Assembly (NCBI RefSeq): GCF_033439725.1
Contig: NW_026944388.1
Coordinates: forward strand, 1 to 64,000
Source: Neurospora tetraspora
Taxonomy: Eukaryota > Ascomycota > Sordariomycetes > Sordariales > Sordariaceae
Reading direction: 5' to 3'
DNA: 64,000 nt
Shown: in pieces, positions 47,578-61,604 of the stretch
Numbering within the stretch: the stretch's first letter is position 1
Layout: the number at the start of each line of letters is the position of its first letter
Notes under the pieces: generated by a model
What the model was told of the DNA's origin: nothing
Database searches by the model: none
Seen by the model: the letters and a program-made list of their open reading frames with translations, nothing else
Position numbers and translations under genes: made by a program

Positions 47578-47833
47578 TGGTATAAAGGTACGTAATGAGC
47601 GAGGTATAATTATAATATTATTAACGTTTAATATAGAATTTATAATTAAAGAATAAATAAAAGGAAAGAATTATACGTAGGGGTAGCGCGGAAAATATAT
47701 TCCTAAACCTAAACTCGCAACGGACTTACTCTTCCTTATTTAATTTATAACTAATTAAATTAAGTATATTTATATAACCTATATAATATACTAATCCTTA
47801 CTAAAGTATACTCTATTAAATAGGGCTATAATA
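47578..47833 (-). repeat. 3' LTR of Gypsy D1
   Basis: Direct repeat of 61348-61604. On the minus strand starts TATTATAGCCCTATTTAATA. Confidence 0.87.
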
Positions 47834-47859
47834 CTACCCCCCCCCTTTAAAGAAAATTC

Positions 47860-50800
47860 TACCCTTAGAATTTTACAAAATATAAAAAGAATAACAACGT
47901 AGTTCGAACCTATAATCCTTTACAATTATTTTTTAAATAAAGGAGGAATATCTTCGGGGTAGCCTATAATACAATTTAAAAGCCCTTAATCCTACTACTA
48001 TACTATTAAATTAATTCTATAAATTATTTATGATAAATAATTACGCAATACTTATTTAATAATCTACCTTACTTCCTAACTTCCTTTTTATATAAAATTT
48101 CAATAATCCTTCTGTAAATCCTCTTCATTTCTTCAATCAATTTAATCTCCTTAATAATTTACCCAATATATTTCCTTTTATAAATATATTACCCTCCTTA
48201 TAATTTTATAATAGTAATTTCTTTAACTATACGCCCTTGTAAATATAAAATTGCTTTAGGGGGTCAAATTTATTAAAATTATTATTATAGAAAGTTTTAA
48301 TTAAATTTAGCGAATATTTAAAATCGTTAACCGGGTACTAAATAGAATTAGAATCCTAACCTTTTTAATCTACTTAGTATTACAAATTACTATTAAATAA
48401 TTATAATATTATAATCTGTTCTACCTCCTATTCTTCTTTATTACTAACTATTTTACCTATTAGGTTCTTATTTATTTAACTAAGTAAAGGATTATCTATA
48501 TATTTATATAAATAATCCGTATAATAAACTTTTATTCCGTACTCTATAAATAGCAATTCCAATTCGTACAAATAATTAAACATCGCTTTAATCAAATAAG
48601 GAATACGGGTCTAAGGGAAATTTAATTTATCGCTTCGCCTATTAATCGCCGAAAGTTTCTTAATAATAAATATACAATCTCCTACTCTGAAATTAAACTC
48701 CCAATAATATTTATTTATTTAAATAATTTACTTTTCCTAAACCTTAACTATAACTACTCGTACGGATTCTTACAAGCTATAGAGGATTTATATTATTTAT
48801 TAAGCCTCCTCCTTCGAATAACGTTCTTTAATAGAGATTAAAGAAGATTTATAATCCCAATAAAAGAACAGTAATATAGAATACCCTATAATAACTTTAT
48901 ATAAGGATATCCTAATACTTTTATAAAGAAGGGAAGTTTAAATAACATCAAACACTAGTAGAATAACGGACTAATTATCCTAATTATAATTAATAAATAA
49001 TTTTAACTATTAATCGATATACTAATTTATAATTTCGGCCTAACTAACTATTCATAAGTACCCTAATAATAATAGTTTCTATTTTATCCCCAAAATGTTA
49101 AAAACCTTATTAATAAAGGATAATATAAATTATAAACCTTAATCGTTCACTACTTCCTTAAAGTAGCTATATATATACTATAGCTTATAATAATAGAAAT
49201 AAGCAGCCTATTTAATTATTATAATATTCTTATAAAGGATAGACTAAGAGGCTTTAAATAAACGGTCTATTATAACTATTATATTATTATAATTATATTT
49301 ATCCTTAAGTATACTTTTAAAATTTATAATAATATATTACTAAAAACGGTTTAGTACGCCTAAAAAGTATAATAATTTCAAGATTTTATCTCGTAGGACT
49401 TTAAATACCTTATAAATCTAATGATTATTAACGAACCGGTTAATATTACTAAATATGTCTACCTATTAATATTATTATATTATAAATTAACGTATTTTAT
49501 TATAAACCGGGTAGCCTATAATAAAATATAAGTACGTTTTATATATAAAAATACATTATAAATTTCCTTCGGGTATTACTAGGTGGTTTTCCTTCTTTAA
49601 TAAGAGATTATCCTATTGTAGGGTAAATTCTAAATCCCTATTCCGCGCCTTAGAATAATAAATATTTAAGGATACGTCTTTCTAATTAGCTTTTAAAAGC
49701 GTATCGATAAACTCTATATTGAATAATAGAGGGGGGGCCTCATCGTCGGTTAAGAAAGATAATTTTATAACTAATCCTTATACTTCATTATTTAATATAT
49801 TTCCTTTATTTCTAATAAATAAATAAACCCCTTTATTATTTTTATAAAATAAATATAGAATCCTTTAACCCTCCTTCTTATTTTTTACTATTTAGAAGTT
49901 TTCGAACTTCTATAAGAATATATCTACAATTATATTCTCTTTACCGGGGCAATAAGTGAATTTAAAAATATATTAGGATATCGTTTCGGCCTAGCCGGCC
50001 TAATAGGAATTAAGGAGACGTTTAATAAAGAAATATTCTAAAGCTTAATAATTAATAATTATTAAGAAAGGGTAAACTCTTATTAATTCTATACGCTAAG
50101 TTTCTAATACTTTTATTATAATTAATAATTCTTTATTATAAATATTATAATTTATTTTAATAGGCAATATAATTTTTGGAAAGAAGGCTACCAAATATTA
50201 TTTTTAATTTTCTTATAATTAGGATAAAACGCTAGTATAACCGCCATTAGAAGAGTCTATTTCTACGCAAATTAATTTCTCGTAATAAAAGTAAATTAGG
50301 ATAGGGGCCTTTAAAAGCCCGTGCTCTAATTCGTCGAATAAAGTTTAATATTTGTTTTTCCCTTTAAAAGGGATATCTTTCTTAATTAAATAAATAAGAG
50401 GGCAAATTACCCTATTAAATTACCTTATGAATTTATAATAGAAATTACAAAAACCGATAAAAGATTATACTCCTTTTATATTTATAGGTTCCTTTTAATT
50501 ACGAATTATAATAATTTTATTTAAATTTACCGATATATTATTAATTAATACGATAAAGCTTAGGAATTTTATCAACGTAATATAAAATTTGTACTTCTTA
50601 ATATCCGCCTAGAATCCGGCGTTATATAAGCGTTCTAAGACCTTCTTAATATAAATTTTATATTCTTCCTCCGTTTCTAGGAAAATAAAAATATTATCGA
50701 TATAAGTATTATAAAAATCGTTGAAGGAATTTATTAATACTTTATTAATAAATTCCTCGAAGGTAATAAGCCCATTAATAAAACCGAATAGTAATACTTT

Positions 50801-51031
50801 ATATTCATAGGCCCCGTACTATATATAGAAAATAATAAAATCTTTATCGTTTAAAATATATAAATATAATAGAAAATTTATTAGATATTAATCTTCGTAA
50901 ATATTTTAGTTCTAATTAAATATAAAATAGTCTCTTCGATTAATAGTAAGGGGTATCGGTCCTTCTTGGAAAGGACGTTAAATTTTTAATAATTAAAATA
51001 AAATTGGAGCCCTTATTACGAGGCGAGAGGG
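47860..51031 (-). pseudogene. Gypsy D1 RT, RNase H and integrase
   Basis: On the minus strand the RT reads YEYKVLLFGFINGLITFEEF near 50810-50740 and the catalytic box YIDNIFIFL near 50715-50689 (family YLDDILIYS). RNase H lies around 49800-50330 and integrase around 48600-49500, with NYNQDN-like sequence near 48970. Broken fossil. Confidence 0.82.
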
Positions 51032-51275
51032 TACCGTTGGGAGTAGGGTAAGATATATATTATTATACGAAGGAGAAAAAGGGAAATATACGTAGAGGAT
51101 TAATTATATAGGCGAAAGCCTAGTAGGCTAGTCTATACGCGCGTACGTAAAGCTATATATAATTAAAGTATATAACTAATACGTGAATATATAATTCTAA
51201 ATTATCATATTAATTCTAATATAATATATATATAATTAATATAATATAACTATATTATAAGCTAACCTTATAATA
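51032..51275 (-). repeat. 3' LTR of Gypsy D2
   Basis: On the minus strand starts TATTATAAGGTTAGC after the polypurine tract and ends near AACGGTA. Same length as the partner. Confidence 0.9.
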
Positions 51276-51399
51276 CTATCCCTTCTCAAAAGAAGCTTAT
51301 AGAATTAAAAAATCTATATATACGTATAATAATAGACTTATCCCCTCAAATCTAATATTCTATTATAATTTACAAACTATATCGCCAGTAACTTTCCTA

Positions 51400-54300
51400 A
51401 CTATATATCTATTAATTGTCGTACAATCCTATTAAATATTAAACATAGTTTATCTTCTACTTCTTTACTAATTATTATATTTATGTCGATTATTATAACC
51501 GAATCCGGGAATAGTTTCGTTATATCGATAACGGAAGCGGCTTTTCGGAGGCGGGCGGAACGACGCTTTGATGAAAAAGGAAGAGATGCCCATTAACGAT
51601 AATATAGCGTTATTAGTAACGGATTCTAGGATTACTAACTATTTTATTTAATTTATTTATACCCAATCGCTATCAAACTATAGGAATTATTATTTTTTCC
51701 GTATTAATCCTTTTAATTTGAGTATTAATTTAAGGGTAGAAAGCGGAAGTTAATTTATAGATAATAAATAAGCTTTTATAGAAAGTTGATTAAAAACGTA
51801 ATATAAATTAAATGTTTTTATTGGATAGCACGTTATATAGTAAATTATACATCGAATAAATATAGTTAATAAACCGGTCCGCGAATTCCTCCGTTTTTAA
51901 AGTTATAATCGGGATATAATACCGTATCTTAAGTAAATAATCGACGATAATAACGATATATTTAAAGGTTTAGTTAAAGTAAATACTTCTTAATAGCGGG
52001 GTAATATAATTGCTTATAATATTTTTCTATAGTACTAAAAATATAATTATAAGTTTAAAATAATTAGCGGAGCCCCGCTGCATTAATTTAATCTCTATAT
52101 ATAAGAAATAGCTTTTATTTAAAGTTTTTACGTCGTTATATATACTTTCTTAATAAAATTCTCATTATAAAAACTTGTAAATAGCGTTATAACTAAGATA
52201 GCCCGCGCTTAAGGAATTATATTAGCGATTAATTAATTAAAATTAGAATCCCTTATTATAAAGGTTAATATTAATTTTATCCTACTATTTCGTAATACTA
52301 TTAATAATATAATATTCTAAGAAGGTATAATAAAAGACCTTCCCGATTATTAATAGCTATTGATATTTTACTTCGTCCTTTAAATAAAAGACTAATTCCT
52401 ATAAAAATAAGGAAATTTCATAATTCATGCGGATTAAATTATTAATCTATTTATTATCGAAGTCGTTTATATTTAACAAATATAAAAAGAAGTTAGTAGC
52501 GGGGTCCTCTTTAAAGAAATAATTGTATTTAAATTGTCAGGGGTCTAATAGGGCCTATTTACATACTACAAATTTATTATTTTTTATATCGTTAGAACAA
52601 TCGTTTAATTTCCGGCTTAGTACGTTTAGGCGGAGGTTTTTAAAGCCCAATATATATTTAATTAAGAAGTTGAAATAGAATAGGAATTAGTCCTATTATA
52701 TATAGTATTAAATAAATTATTTATTAAATACAAAGGTCCATAAATTTCTATAATTTATTAGGATATTAAAAGGCTATTAAGCCCCTTCGAATTCCAGTTT
52801 CTACTCTTTTAATATTTTATTAATAATAAATAATTCTTTATTATAAACGTTGTAATTATACTCCTAGGACGTATATTTTACTAAGAAATAAATTATTAGG
52901 TAGAGGACGCTATCGTCTCTAAACTAAGAGAAGGTACTTTTTATAGCCTAATTAAAGGTATTTATCTTTACAATTATCTTTTTAGTCTAATTATAAATCT
53001 TAAATACGGGTCCCTCTATAAAAGCTTTCTTTAATACTTTAAAAAACTATTAATAAGCCTCATTCTAAATCTATATAGTATTTTTCTTAGTAAATTTATA
53101 AAGTAAAGTCGCGATAATCGAAAAATCCTTTATAAAACGTTTATAAAAATTGGCGAAGTTTAAAAAGGATTATAAGGATTTTTTAAATTCTAAAATTACC
53201 TATTTAATAATAGTCTTTATTTTTTCTAAATCTATTTCTAGATTTTGTAAGGTAATAATTAATTTTAAATATTTTATACGTATTATATAGAATTCGTATT
53301 TATCAATATTAATATAAGTTTATTTTAATTAATTCGTTAAAAATATTATTAATATAGCACGATTAATTCCGGACATTATTGGAATAAATAGAAATATTAT
53401 CGAAGTAAATAATTATATAAACGTCGAAAATATTATATAGAATATTATTAATATAGTTTTAAAACGCTCCTAGCGCGCCCTATAGGCCGAACGGTATTAC
53501 TAAAGATTCGACGAGGCCGGATTATATAACAAAAACGATTAATTATTCGTAGCCTTATTTAATACGAATATAATTAAAAGCAACGATAGAATCGAATTTA
53601 ATAAATATTTTAATATAATAAATTACGTCCAATATTTCCTTAGTAAAGGAGAGTAAGTAACGGGATTTTGGAATTATATTATTAATACTTCTATAATCAA
53701 TATAAATATAGACCCCTCCGCCCAGTTTCTTTATAAATAATATTAGAACAGAAGCTTTTAATTATAAAAGTTTAATAAATTTCTTTTTAAAGTTATTATT
53801 AATTAATTTTTTTAATAACGTTTAATTCGTCGGGGTTAAAAGGTCGGCCGTAGGCCATTAGGGGTATAGCCCCTAAATAGAATTTAAATTTCAAATTATA
53901 AAAATAATTGGGGGGCAAATTTTTAAACCCTTTTTATCGAAAGGTATTAATATAATACCAATACTATTTAGGAAATTTAATTTAAATTTAGGCGTCGGTC
54001 TTGGGAGGTTTATCGGTTTTTTTATAAAATTTAATAATATCCTCCAATATAATTTTACTAATAGAAACGGTATTAATTATAAAATAATTATTAATAACCT
54101 TCTTATAATAGGGAAAATCTTTATCCTTACTAATAAAGTAGATAGAATTAACCACCCTCATCGCGCATAGTATATCCTTATCCCCCTTACTAATTAGAAT
54201 ATCGATTCATTAATAGAAATAACTATTAAAAAATCGTTTATACTTCTACCCTCTTCCTTCTAATACTTCTTTTATTATATCCTTTATTAAACCGTTACTA

Positions 54301-54800
54301 ATATTTCTAAAATCTAAGGCTCCTCCCTCCCCCTCCATTCTATCCTGTTTAATTAGTTTTTTTAATATCATCTTCTATATTAATTTGTATTATATAAATA
54401 ATTTATAATTTATAATTTTCAGTTAATTAATTAAAATTCGAAACGGATAATTCTTTAATATCGTTAGGATTAATAGGGCGCTTAAGGATACTATAAAACC
54501 TAACTAGTATATAATAATCGATATTACTAATATAGACCCTTCTAACTACCCGATAGTGAATTTGAGAAATACGGAAACTAATTTAAAATAGTAAGGTAGT
54601 AAATAAGAATACTTAACCTAAATTATTAAAAACTTTACTAATAAATATAATTCTTAATTAATTAATTACCCGGTTCTTAAAATAATTAAACTATTAACGG
54701 ACAGCCCTGTTTATGATTATAAAGATAGAAAAATAATATATAAATTCCAATTATAATAATTCTAATTCCCTTTTATCGGGGATTTCTTTATAAGAAGGCT
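51400..54800 (-). pseudogene. Gypsy D2 protease, RT, RNase H and integrase
   Basis: RT on the minus strand reads DYRSINNIIPKSRYLL (about 53700-53650), VIPFGLQGALGAF (about 53505-53465) and IYFDNISIYS near 53412-53386 (family YLDDILIYS). Integrase is seen as KYIVIIVDYLLKIRYYIP near 51968-51910 and EEFADRFINYIYSMY near 51892-51848. RNase H lies between, around 52450-53050, and the protease around 54350-54800. Broken fossil. Confidence 0.86.
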
Positions 54801-54899
54801 TCTAATACGTAAAATACGTACCAATTATTTTAATAGGAAGCGCATACTATTTAATGAATAGAGTATAATAAAAATAAATTAAGTCTCCGTAAGGGAAAT

Positions 54900-57400
54900 A
54901 ACCGCATTATTCGTAAACGGGGCCAAAATAAAAGGAATCGCTAAATTAATCAATACCAAATGTATAATAAATTAATTAAACATAGCCTAAAATAATAAGG
55001 TTATCCTCTACTAAATTATAAATAAATAGGTTAATAACTTCGTAATAAATATTTATTTATATCGTTAATTTAAAGAAGTAAATAATGTTACTTTTATATA
55101 GCCGTCGGCGGAGTAGAAGAATTCAAGGGTTATTAATTTAAAATAAAGCAATTAGTAATAATAAACGAAATAATAGTCAATAAAATTAAAACTAATATAA
55201 TTACTATTAACGAAGGCGGAGTAATATAATTTATATAATTTATAAAATAGGTAAATAGAAACATTTAATAAATTAAAGTATTTATAACGGCAATTTATTA
55301 AAAAGGTATTTATCTTTATAATATCTAACTATATAAAGATAACCCCCTATCTTTGTCCTTATCCTATAAATTAGTACCTCTAAACGTAATTTAATTAGGA
55401 AGCTATATATTTCCCTAATTATAAATAGAGCTATTTTTATCGCTTATAATAAAACTAACGAAATTAGGCTAATAAATAGAAACCGGGTAATAATAGCCGC
55501 TAAGGCCGGGGGTATCGGGAATTAGAACGCCTATTAATATATTTATAGTAGGAACAATACTTATAATTTTAATTTAATAGCCGCCGCTATTATAAGGACG
55601 CTATTAATTATAATTATATTGATCCTAGGCAAATTATTAACCGCCGTTACTACCACTACTATTATTATTATTATTACCGCTATTCTTGTTCTTATTCTTA
55701 TTTTTATTATAATTAAAAAATTTAACCTCCTTGTTAAAATTAATATAAGAATAATATTCAGCCGAAAAGTAACTTTTTTTACTATAGCGAATATATATTT
55801 TATTTTTTGTACGGAATTCGAAATTTTAATATCGATTATATAAGAGAATTGAATATTAAAAGCGGATATAATATTAAAATCTATAGCGTTACCACTTTAA
55901 TTAATATTAACTTTAAGAACGGGGGTATTAGAGGTATTAGCGGTAGTATTAATTTTATAAAAAGGGTTAGCCTTCTTTATATACTAATCTTTATCCTTTA
56001 AATCTTTAATTAAATTACAAACTTTAATAAACTATTCTTTATATTTATTATTAGTAGGCTAATCGCTCTAATAAACGAAAATAATATAAATCTACTCGTT
56101 AATCTTCTAACGAAAATAATAAACCTTTATACCGTTATTAAAATTATAATAATTAAGAAAGAGGGTGAACTTCTCTTCGAAATCCTACTATTTTATTCCT
56201 TTAATTATTTTGAATTCCTTTAATTTATAACGAAAATATATAATGATATTAACATTATTATATTTCTTATTAAATTTATCAAATAATTCGAAAACTATAT
56301 CCTATTTAATAATTTCGCTAGTAAAGACCTTATTAAATTCAATCTCGATAGCTTCGAAAGGAAAGCCCTTAATAGAGCGAATAATTAATAAAAATTTAAT
56401 ATATTCGGTAATAAAAATCTTTAATTTATTGACCTAAATTAATTTAATACGGAGGCGCCAAATATAGTCTTTAATAATACGCTCAATAAGAATACTTTTA
56501 CTATCGAAAATAGGAAATATAATAATACACAATACTAACTTATAGTTACTATTGTTATTAGAGATTATTATCTCGGGGTCTTCGTTATTACTAAAACTTT
56601 TGTCGGGAAGCGGGATAATTTTAGGTTTAAAAATAAATTCGGCCTTAAAAGCAGTAATAAAACGTTAACGAAATTTATTAACGTACTTAAAATATTTATT
56701 ATATTATTTTTTATATACCTTCTTCGAATTAGCGCGAAAATCGGCGAACTCTTACTTTAAAATAATAATATCGTTATTAAAGGTATTAATAATATTAAAA
56801 TACATATTATAAATAATTTTAAATTCGTCGGCGTATTTATTATAAAAGTCGCTAATAGCTTTATCGTAATTCTTAATTACCTCCTACGCGTAAATGGGGG
56901 CTTAAATTTAAATTATAACGATATTACTATTATAACGCTTAATATTATATAGTGCGGTAATAAATTTAATTTTAAAGATTTCGAATTCTGTTTATACTTT
57001 TTATATTTAAATACGGGTAGTAATAATATTATTATAGAAAAGGCGGTCGAAGGCCCTAGAAACGGCCTAAAAAACGGCAAGTTAAATAAAATTAAATATA
57101 TATTTAATAATAATATCGATTTAAACAGCTTAATTATTAAAAGATTCGAAGGCTTAGGCAACATTAAAATAATATTTCTAACTAGCCGAGTCTAAAGTAG
57201 CGAAAACGCCGACTATAATAATAATAAAAAAAGATATTAATTACTGGGGGAATATATAAAACGATATTAAATATTAATTGTTAAATTAATACGCTAAGTA
57301 AATAGAAGGGAAAAGAGAGTACAAATTATTTAATAGTAATATTTAGCTTAATAATTACTTAATTCAAAATTAAAATTACAACGCGGGATTTTAATCGTAT
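54900..57400 (-). pseudogene. Gypsy D2 gag-side region
   Basis: Sits between the 5' LTR and the protease on the minus strand, so gag is expected. Decayed coding-like patches occur, but the frames are short and I see no zinc knuckle. Plus-strand open frames at 55619-56437 are chance readings opposite this region. Assignment is by position only. Confidence 0.45.
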
Positions 57401-57540
57401 AGAAATAAATTTTAATTTCGAATCGATAATATTAAATTAGCAACATCATAATATTTAAAATTAATTACAATCGCTCTTCCCTTAAATAAACACACACAAT
57501 ACAATAATAAAATATAATAAATTATTATAAAGTAAGAAGG

Positions 57541-57784
57541 TACCGTTAAGGGTAGGGTAAAATATATATTATTATATAAAGGAAAGAAAGGCAAATATAC
57601 GTAGAGGATTAATTATATAAGCGAAAGCTTAATAAACTAATACGTACGCGCGTACGTAAGGCTATACGTAATTAAAGTATATAATTAGTACGTAAATATA
57701 TAATTCTAAACTATAATATTAACTCTAATATGATACATATACAATGAATATAGTACAACTATATTATAGGCTAGCCCTATAATA
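57541..57784 (-). repeat. 5' LTR of Gypsy D2
   Basis: On the minus strand starts TATTATAGGGCTAGCC and ends near AACGGTA. Aligns along its full length with 51032-51275. Confidence 0.9.
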
Positions 57785-60700
57785 GCCCTCTATTTACTTT
57801 TAAAGCGAATAATACCAATACTACCTAAGGAATAGTATTAAATTTAATAAAACCCTTATCCAAATTTTCAATAATATAATCTCTATATAATTCTAACTCC
57901 TTCAAAGATATTTTATATAAAGAATCATAGCGGAAGTCCTCTAGCCGAATACCCTTATTTAAAGGAATATAGTAATTAATATTTGAATATAGATCCGGGA
58001 GGGTATCTAATTTTACTTTATAAAATACTTTTAAGAAATTGTAATTCCGATCTAGGACCTCCTTTATAATACGGAAGTAAAATTCCGCTTTATTTAATTC
58101 TAAGGGATCTTTACATTTAATATACCTTTCCTTAATAAATTAATCCAATTTATATAAATTAATAATATTAATATAGGTTTTCTTTACTAATTTATAAAAG
58201 GGGTTTGTATTAATAAATATAAAATTTATAGGGCGATCTTTAATTTGCCCCTAATCATATTTTAAATAATAGCGACCGTAGGCGTTACATAAAGGGTATA
58301 ATTTTTAAATTAATTTTAGCTTTCTTCTTCGAAAGGAAGGGGAATAGAAAAGTTCTTCTAATTCTAGAGGTAATTCCTCCGTCTATTTAAAAAATTATTA
58401 ATCTATTCGATTAAAATATTATTTAATCGTATTAAGTAATAAAGAACGAATAGAATAATATTGAAATATTATAAGGGGGCGATAAGAAGGGGTCGAATTT
58501 GCTTTATTTTAATTAAAATATACTATATACTCTAATTTATTAATTTTGAAGCGGACCACCTTATAATTATTATATCCGTCGTATTAATATTTTTTTTTTC
58601 TCTAATAAAGTTTTTTTAATTTCTATATCCTTTTAAAACTTCGGATATTTTAAGAGGGTAGAATTAGATCTAATTTCGAAATCTTTAAATTAATCTTTCT
58701 TCTATATAGGAAGAAAAAATAATTAAGATCGAACCGAATTAATATAAATATCGTTTTTTTAATAATTATATATTCCCAATAATTATATCGTAATTCAAAT
58801 TACGGAGGATAATAATCTATTAATCGAAGATTTTATAATTTTGAGTTTTAATATATCCTTTTATAATAACCTTAATAACATCGGATTTAATTTTCTTATA
58901 AGGAATAATATATTCAGAATTAAAATCGTGATATATAAGTAATTTTAATAATTTTCGCAATTTGTAGGCGAAAAAAAGGTTTACAATAATATAAATATTA
59001 ATTCTAATATTAACAAGGGTATTAAAAGTAGTAATAGTAATTCTATTGAAAATTACGCTATATTATACGAAAAATAAGGATTTTCCTCTTTAATAATTAC
59101 AAAAATAGAAATTAGAATATTGTATATTATTAATATCGGTCGGAATCGATACTTTTCCCTAAAGGAAATTTTCACTTGAAGCGGTTAATTTCCTTCAGTT
59201 TTATTAATAACTTTAACGTCCGAAAACTCTTCCTTAAAAATAAGGAAGTTAAAAAATCCTTAATATTAATAGAATCCTTACTCTAAATTACATTTATAAA
59301 AGAATTAAAATAAATATTTAAATATTTAGCTAATTTCTCCTTATAAGGGTATTTACTATTTATATAACCCTTCTTATAGTAAATAGAATACTTACTTTCG
59401 TAGTTAAATTCGTATATTTCTTTAATTAATAAGTAATCCCAAAGTTTAATACGGGGGCTAATTTTAGGAGTATTAGAAATTTTAATAACGGGAAAATAGG
59501 TTAAGTTATTATTAATATAACAATTTTTGTTATTGCAAAGGCAATTCTTCTAAATAACTATATAATTGCCCTTATTTAAAAAATTCAATAATAAAATATA
59601 ATCAATAAATTATTTCGAAATATTAAAATATATAGTTTCGGCTACTCAATAGAATTCTTTAGTAATTTTATAACGAAAATCGCTTTTCTACTAATTATAA
59701 GGGCAATAGTAGTAATTAGCCAAATATTAGAAAATATTCTTAAAATTTAAAAATATTTACCAAGTTTCATTTTAAAATTATTAAATTCTATAAGGTCCTT
59801 CTTATAAGTATTATAATTATAATATTTATCCTATAAATCTTATAAAAGTTAAATAAAAGTAATTAATTAATTAAAATAGTTTACATTTAAGTAGGGCAAT
59901 AAAATCTAAACGGCTTTACCGGCAAAGTTATTAATAATATAATTAAACTTCTAGTAATCATTCTCGAAATAATTAATATTAATTTCAAATCTAATTTTAA
60001 TTTAATAATACCAAACGTCGAAAATAACCTTACCCTCCTTCTTAGTATTATAGAATTTTCTAATATTCTCGTCCTTTACCGAACGTTTACTATTAATAAA
60101 ATAATTAATAATAATAAAATTAAAAATATTAATATATTTATTATAATTATTAAAGGGAATACTATTATTCTTTAAACCTTTAAAACCTCTTGATTTATTA
60201 AAATCCTTATTAGAATTATTAAAGTTTCCGCTACACGAAGTAATTTTCTTACCGACTATATTAAGGGTAAATTTTAAAAATACTAATAAATATTTATTTT
60301 CTTTTTTTAAAATACTAATTTTTTACAAATACCTATCAAAAACCCGAATTAAATATATAAAAATTAATAATATTATCGGTATGAGGGTTAAAATCCGTAT
60401 TAGCGACCTTCTTAAATAAATTGGAAGTAATTAAATTAAAATAGTCAGCCTAATTTTCTATAATTTAAAAATCCTTATTAGCCGTATTAAATATACCGAT
60501 TAAATTATTAGATTAATTAATAACAATTATAAAAGAGGTAATATAAATACATATTTTTAAAAATATAATTTCGCATAATTCTTTAATTAAGACAATAAAT
60601 TAAAAGTAAATTATAGGACTGTTAAATATTTTAACTTTAATATTACTTTTACCCTTAATTATTATAAAGATACATAGTATAAAGGCTTTATTACCGCAAT

Positions 60701-61340
60701 ATATATACTCTAAAAAGCCGTAGAAATATTCTTTTAAATGGTAAGTCGGAACTTCTTAATTAAGAAAATCATAAATATAGTAAGCAATAGGCTAAACGTT
60801 ATTAAAATAATATTTATATAATTCTTCGGGGGCGAAAATCGATAAATTGAATTTATTATCCTTATTATCGTCATTACTAATTATATAAAAAGCGGCGCCC
60901 TAATAGTTAGGGCTATAAAAATTGTTAGAGTCGAAGGATTTACATTTAACTTTAGAAGGAGGAAATTTACTATTTTTAAGAATATATTTCCTTAAAGTAT
61001 TAGGATCGAAATATATATAGTACGCGTATACAATTTCGGTATTATTATAAACTATTATATAGAAGATAATCGATTCGTTCGGGGTAATTCGTGCGGAGTG
61101 ATTCATATAGGGTAAATAATTCCTTTATAATATTTAATAATCGTTAACTTAATTCTTAATTAATTTACATTCCTCTTTAGAATTCTTTTAAATAGTAGAA
61201 GGATCGATATATTATATATCGGATCTATAATTTACCCTAATCGTCAATTCCAATCGTTATAATACTACGCCGTAGCCTTTCTTTAAATTTCTTCTTTTAA
61301 ATAAAATATTTAAAACCGTCCCCGGTAAAGAAAAAATAAA
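57785..61340 (-). pseudogene. Gypsy D1 gag side, protease and RT start
   Basis: Begins on the minus strand after the 5' LTR. An open stretch at 61106-60900 starts MNHSARITPNESIIFYIIVY and coding-like sequence continues (for example IFAPEELYKYYFNNV near 60835-60790). I do not recognise the N-terminal family; position suggests gag. Protease and RT start are expected near 58500-57785 but are only weakly visible. Broken fossil. Confidence 0.6.
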
Positions 61341-61347
61341 TTGTGAA

Positions 61348-61604
61348 TAGTATAGAGGTATATAATAGGCGAAGTATAATTATAGTATTATTGACGTTTA
61401 ATATAGAATTTATAATTAAAAAATAAATAAAAGGAAAGAATTATACGTATAGGCGGTACGGAAAATATATTCCTAAGCTTAAACCTGCGGCGGACCTACT
61501 CTTCTTTTTTTAATCTATAATTAATTAAATCGATTACATCCGTACAACCCGTATAATACACCCAATCCTTACTAGGGTATAGCCCATTAAATAGGGCTAT
61601 AACA
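61348..61604 (-). repeat. 5' LTR of Gypsy D1
   Basis: On the minus strand starts TGTTATAGCCCTATTTAATG. Differences from the 3' copy are mainly transitions. Confidence 0.87.

Larger units (their letters stand above)
51032..57784 (-). mobile_element. Gypsy D2: Ty3/gypsy element nested in Gypsy D1
   Basis: Two LTRs of exactly 244 bp (51032-51275 and 57541-57784). Minus-strand order is gag side, protease, RT, RNase H, integrase, polypurine tract (GAGAAGGGATAG), LTR. It interrupts D1 within its RT. Flanks do not show a direct 5-bp duplication (GAGGG on the left, GCCCT on the right). Length 6.75 kb is normal. Broken fossil with dozens of breaks. Confidence 0.88.
47578..61604 (-). mobile_element. 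Gypsy D1: Ty3/gypsy element on the minus strand
   Basis: LTR pair of 256 and 257 bp at 47578-47833 and 61348-61604. In minus orientation the 3' LTR is preceded by the polypurine tract AAAGGGGGGGGTAG. Gag-side sequence lies at 61340-58600, protease and RT start toward 57785, then after nested Gypsy D2 the RT, RNase H and integrase at 51031-47860. Without D2 it is about 7.3 kb. The flanking five bases (ATAAT, ATTAC) do not form a clean duplication. Broken fossil with dozens of breaks. Confidence 0.87.

Noticed and set aside
55619-56437. Three plus-strand open frames of 64-74 codons, hydrophobic
   Set aside because: They lie opposite the minus-strand gag-side region of Gypsy D2 and are AT-rich chance frames.
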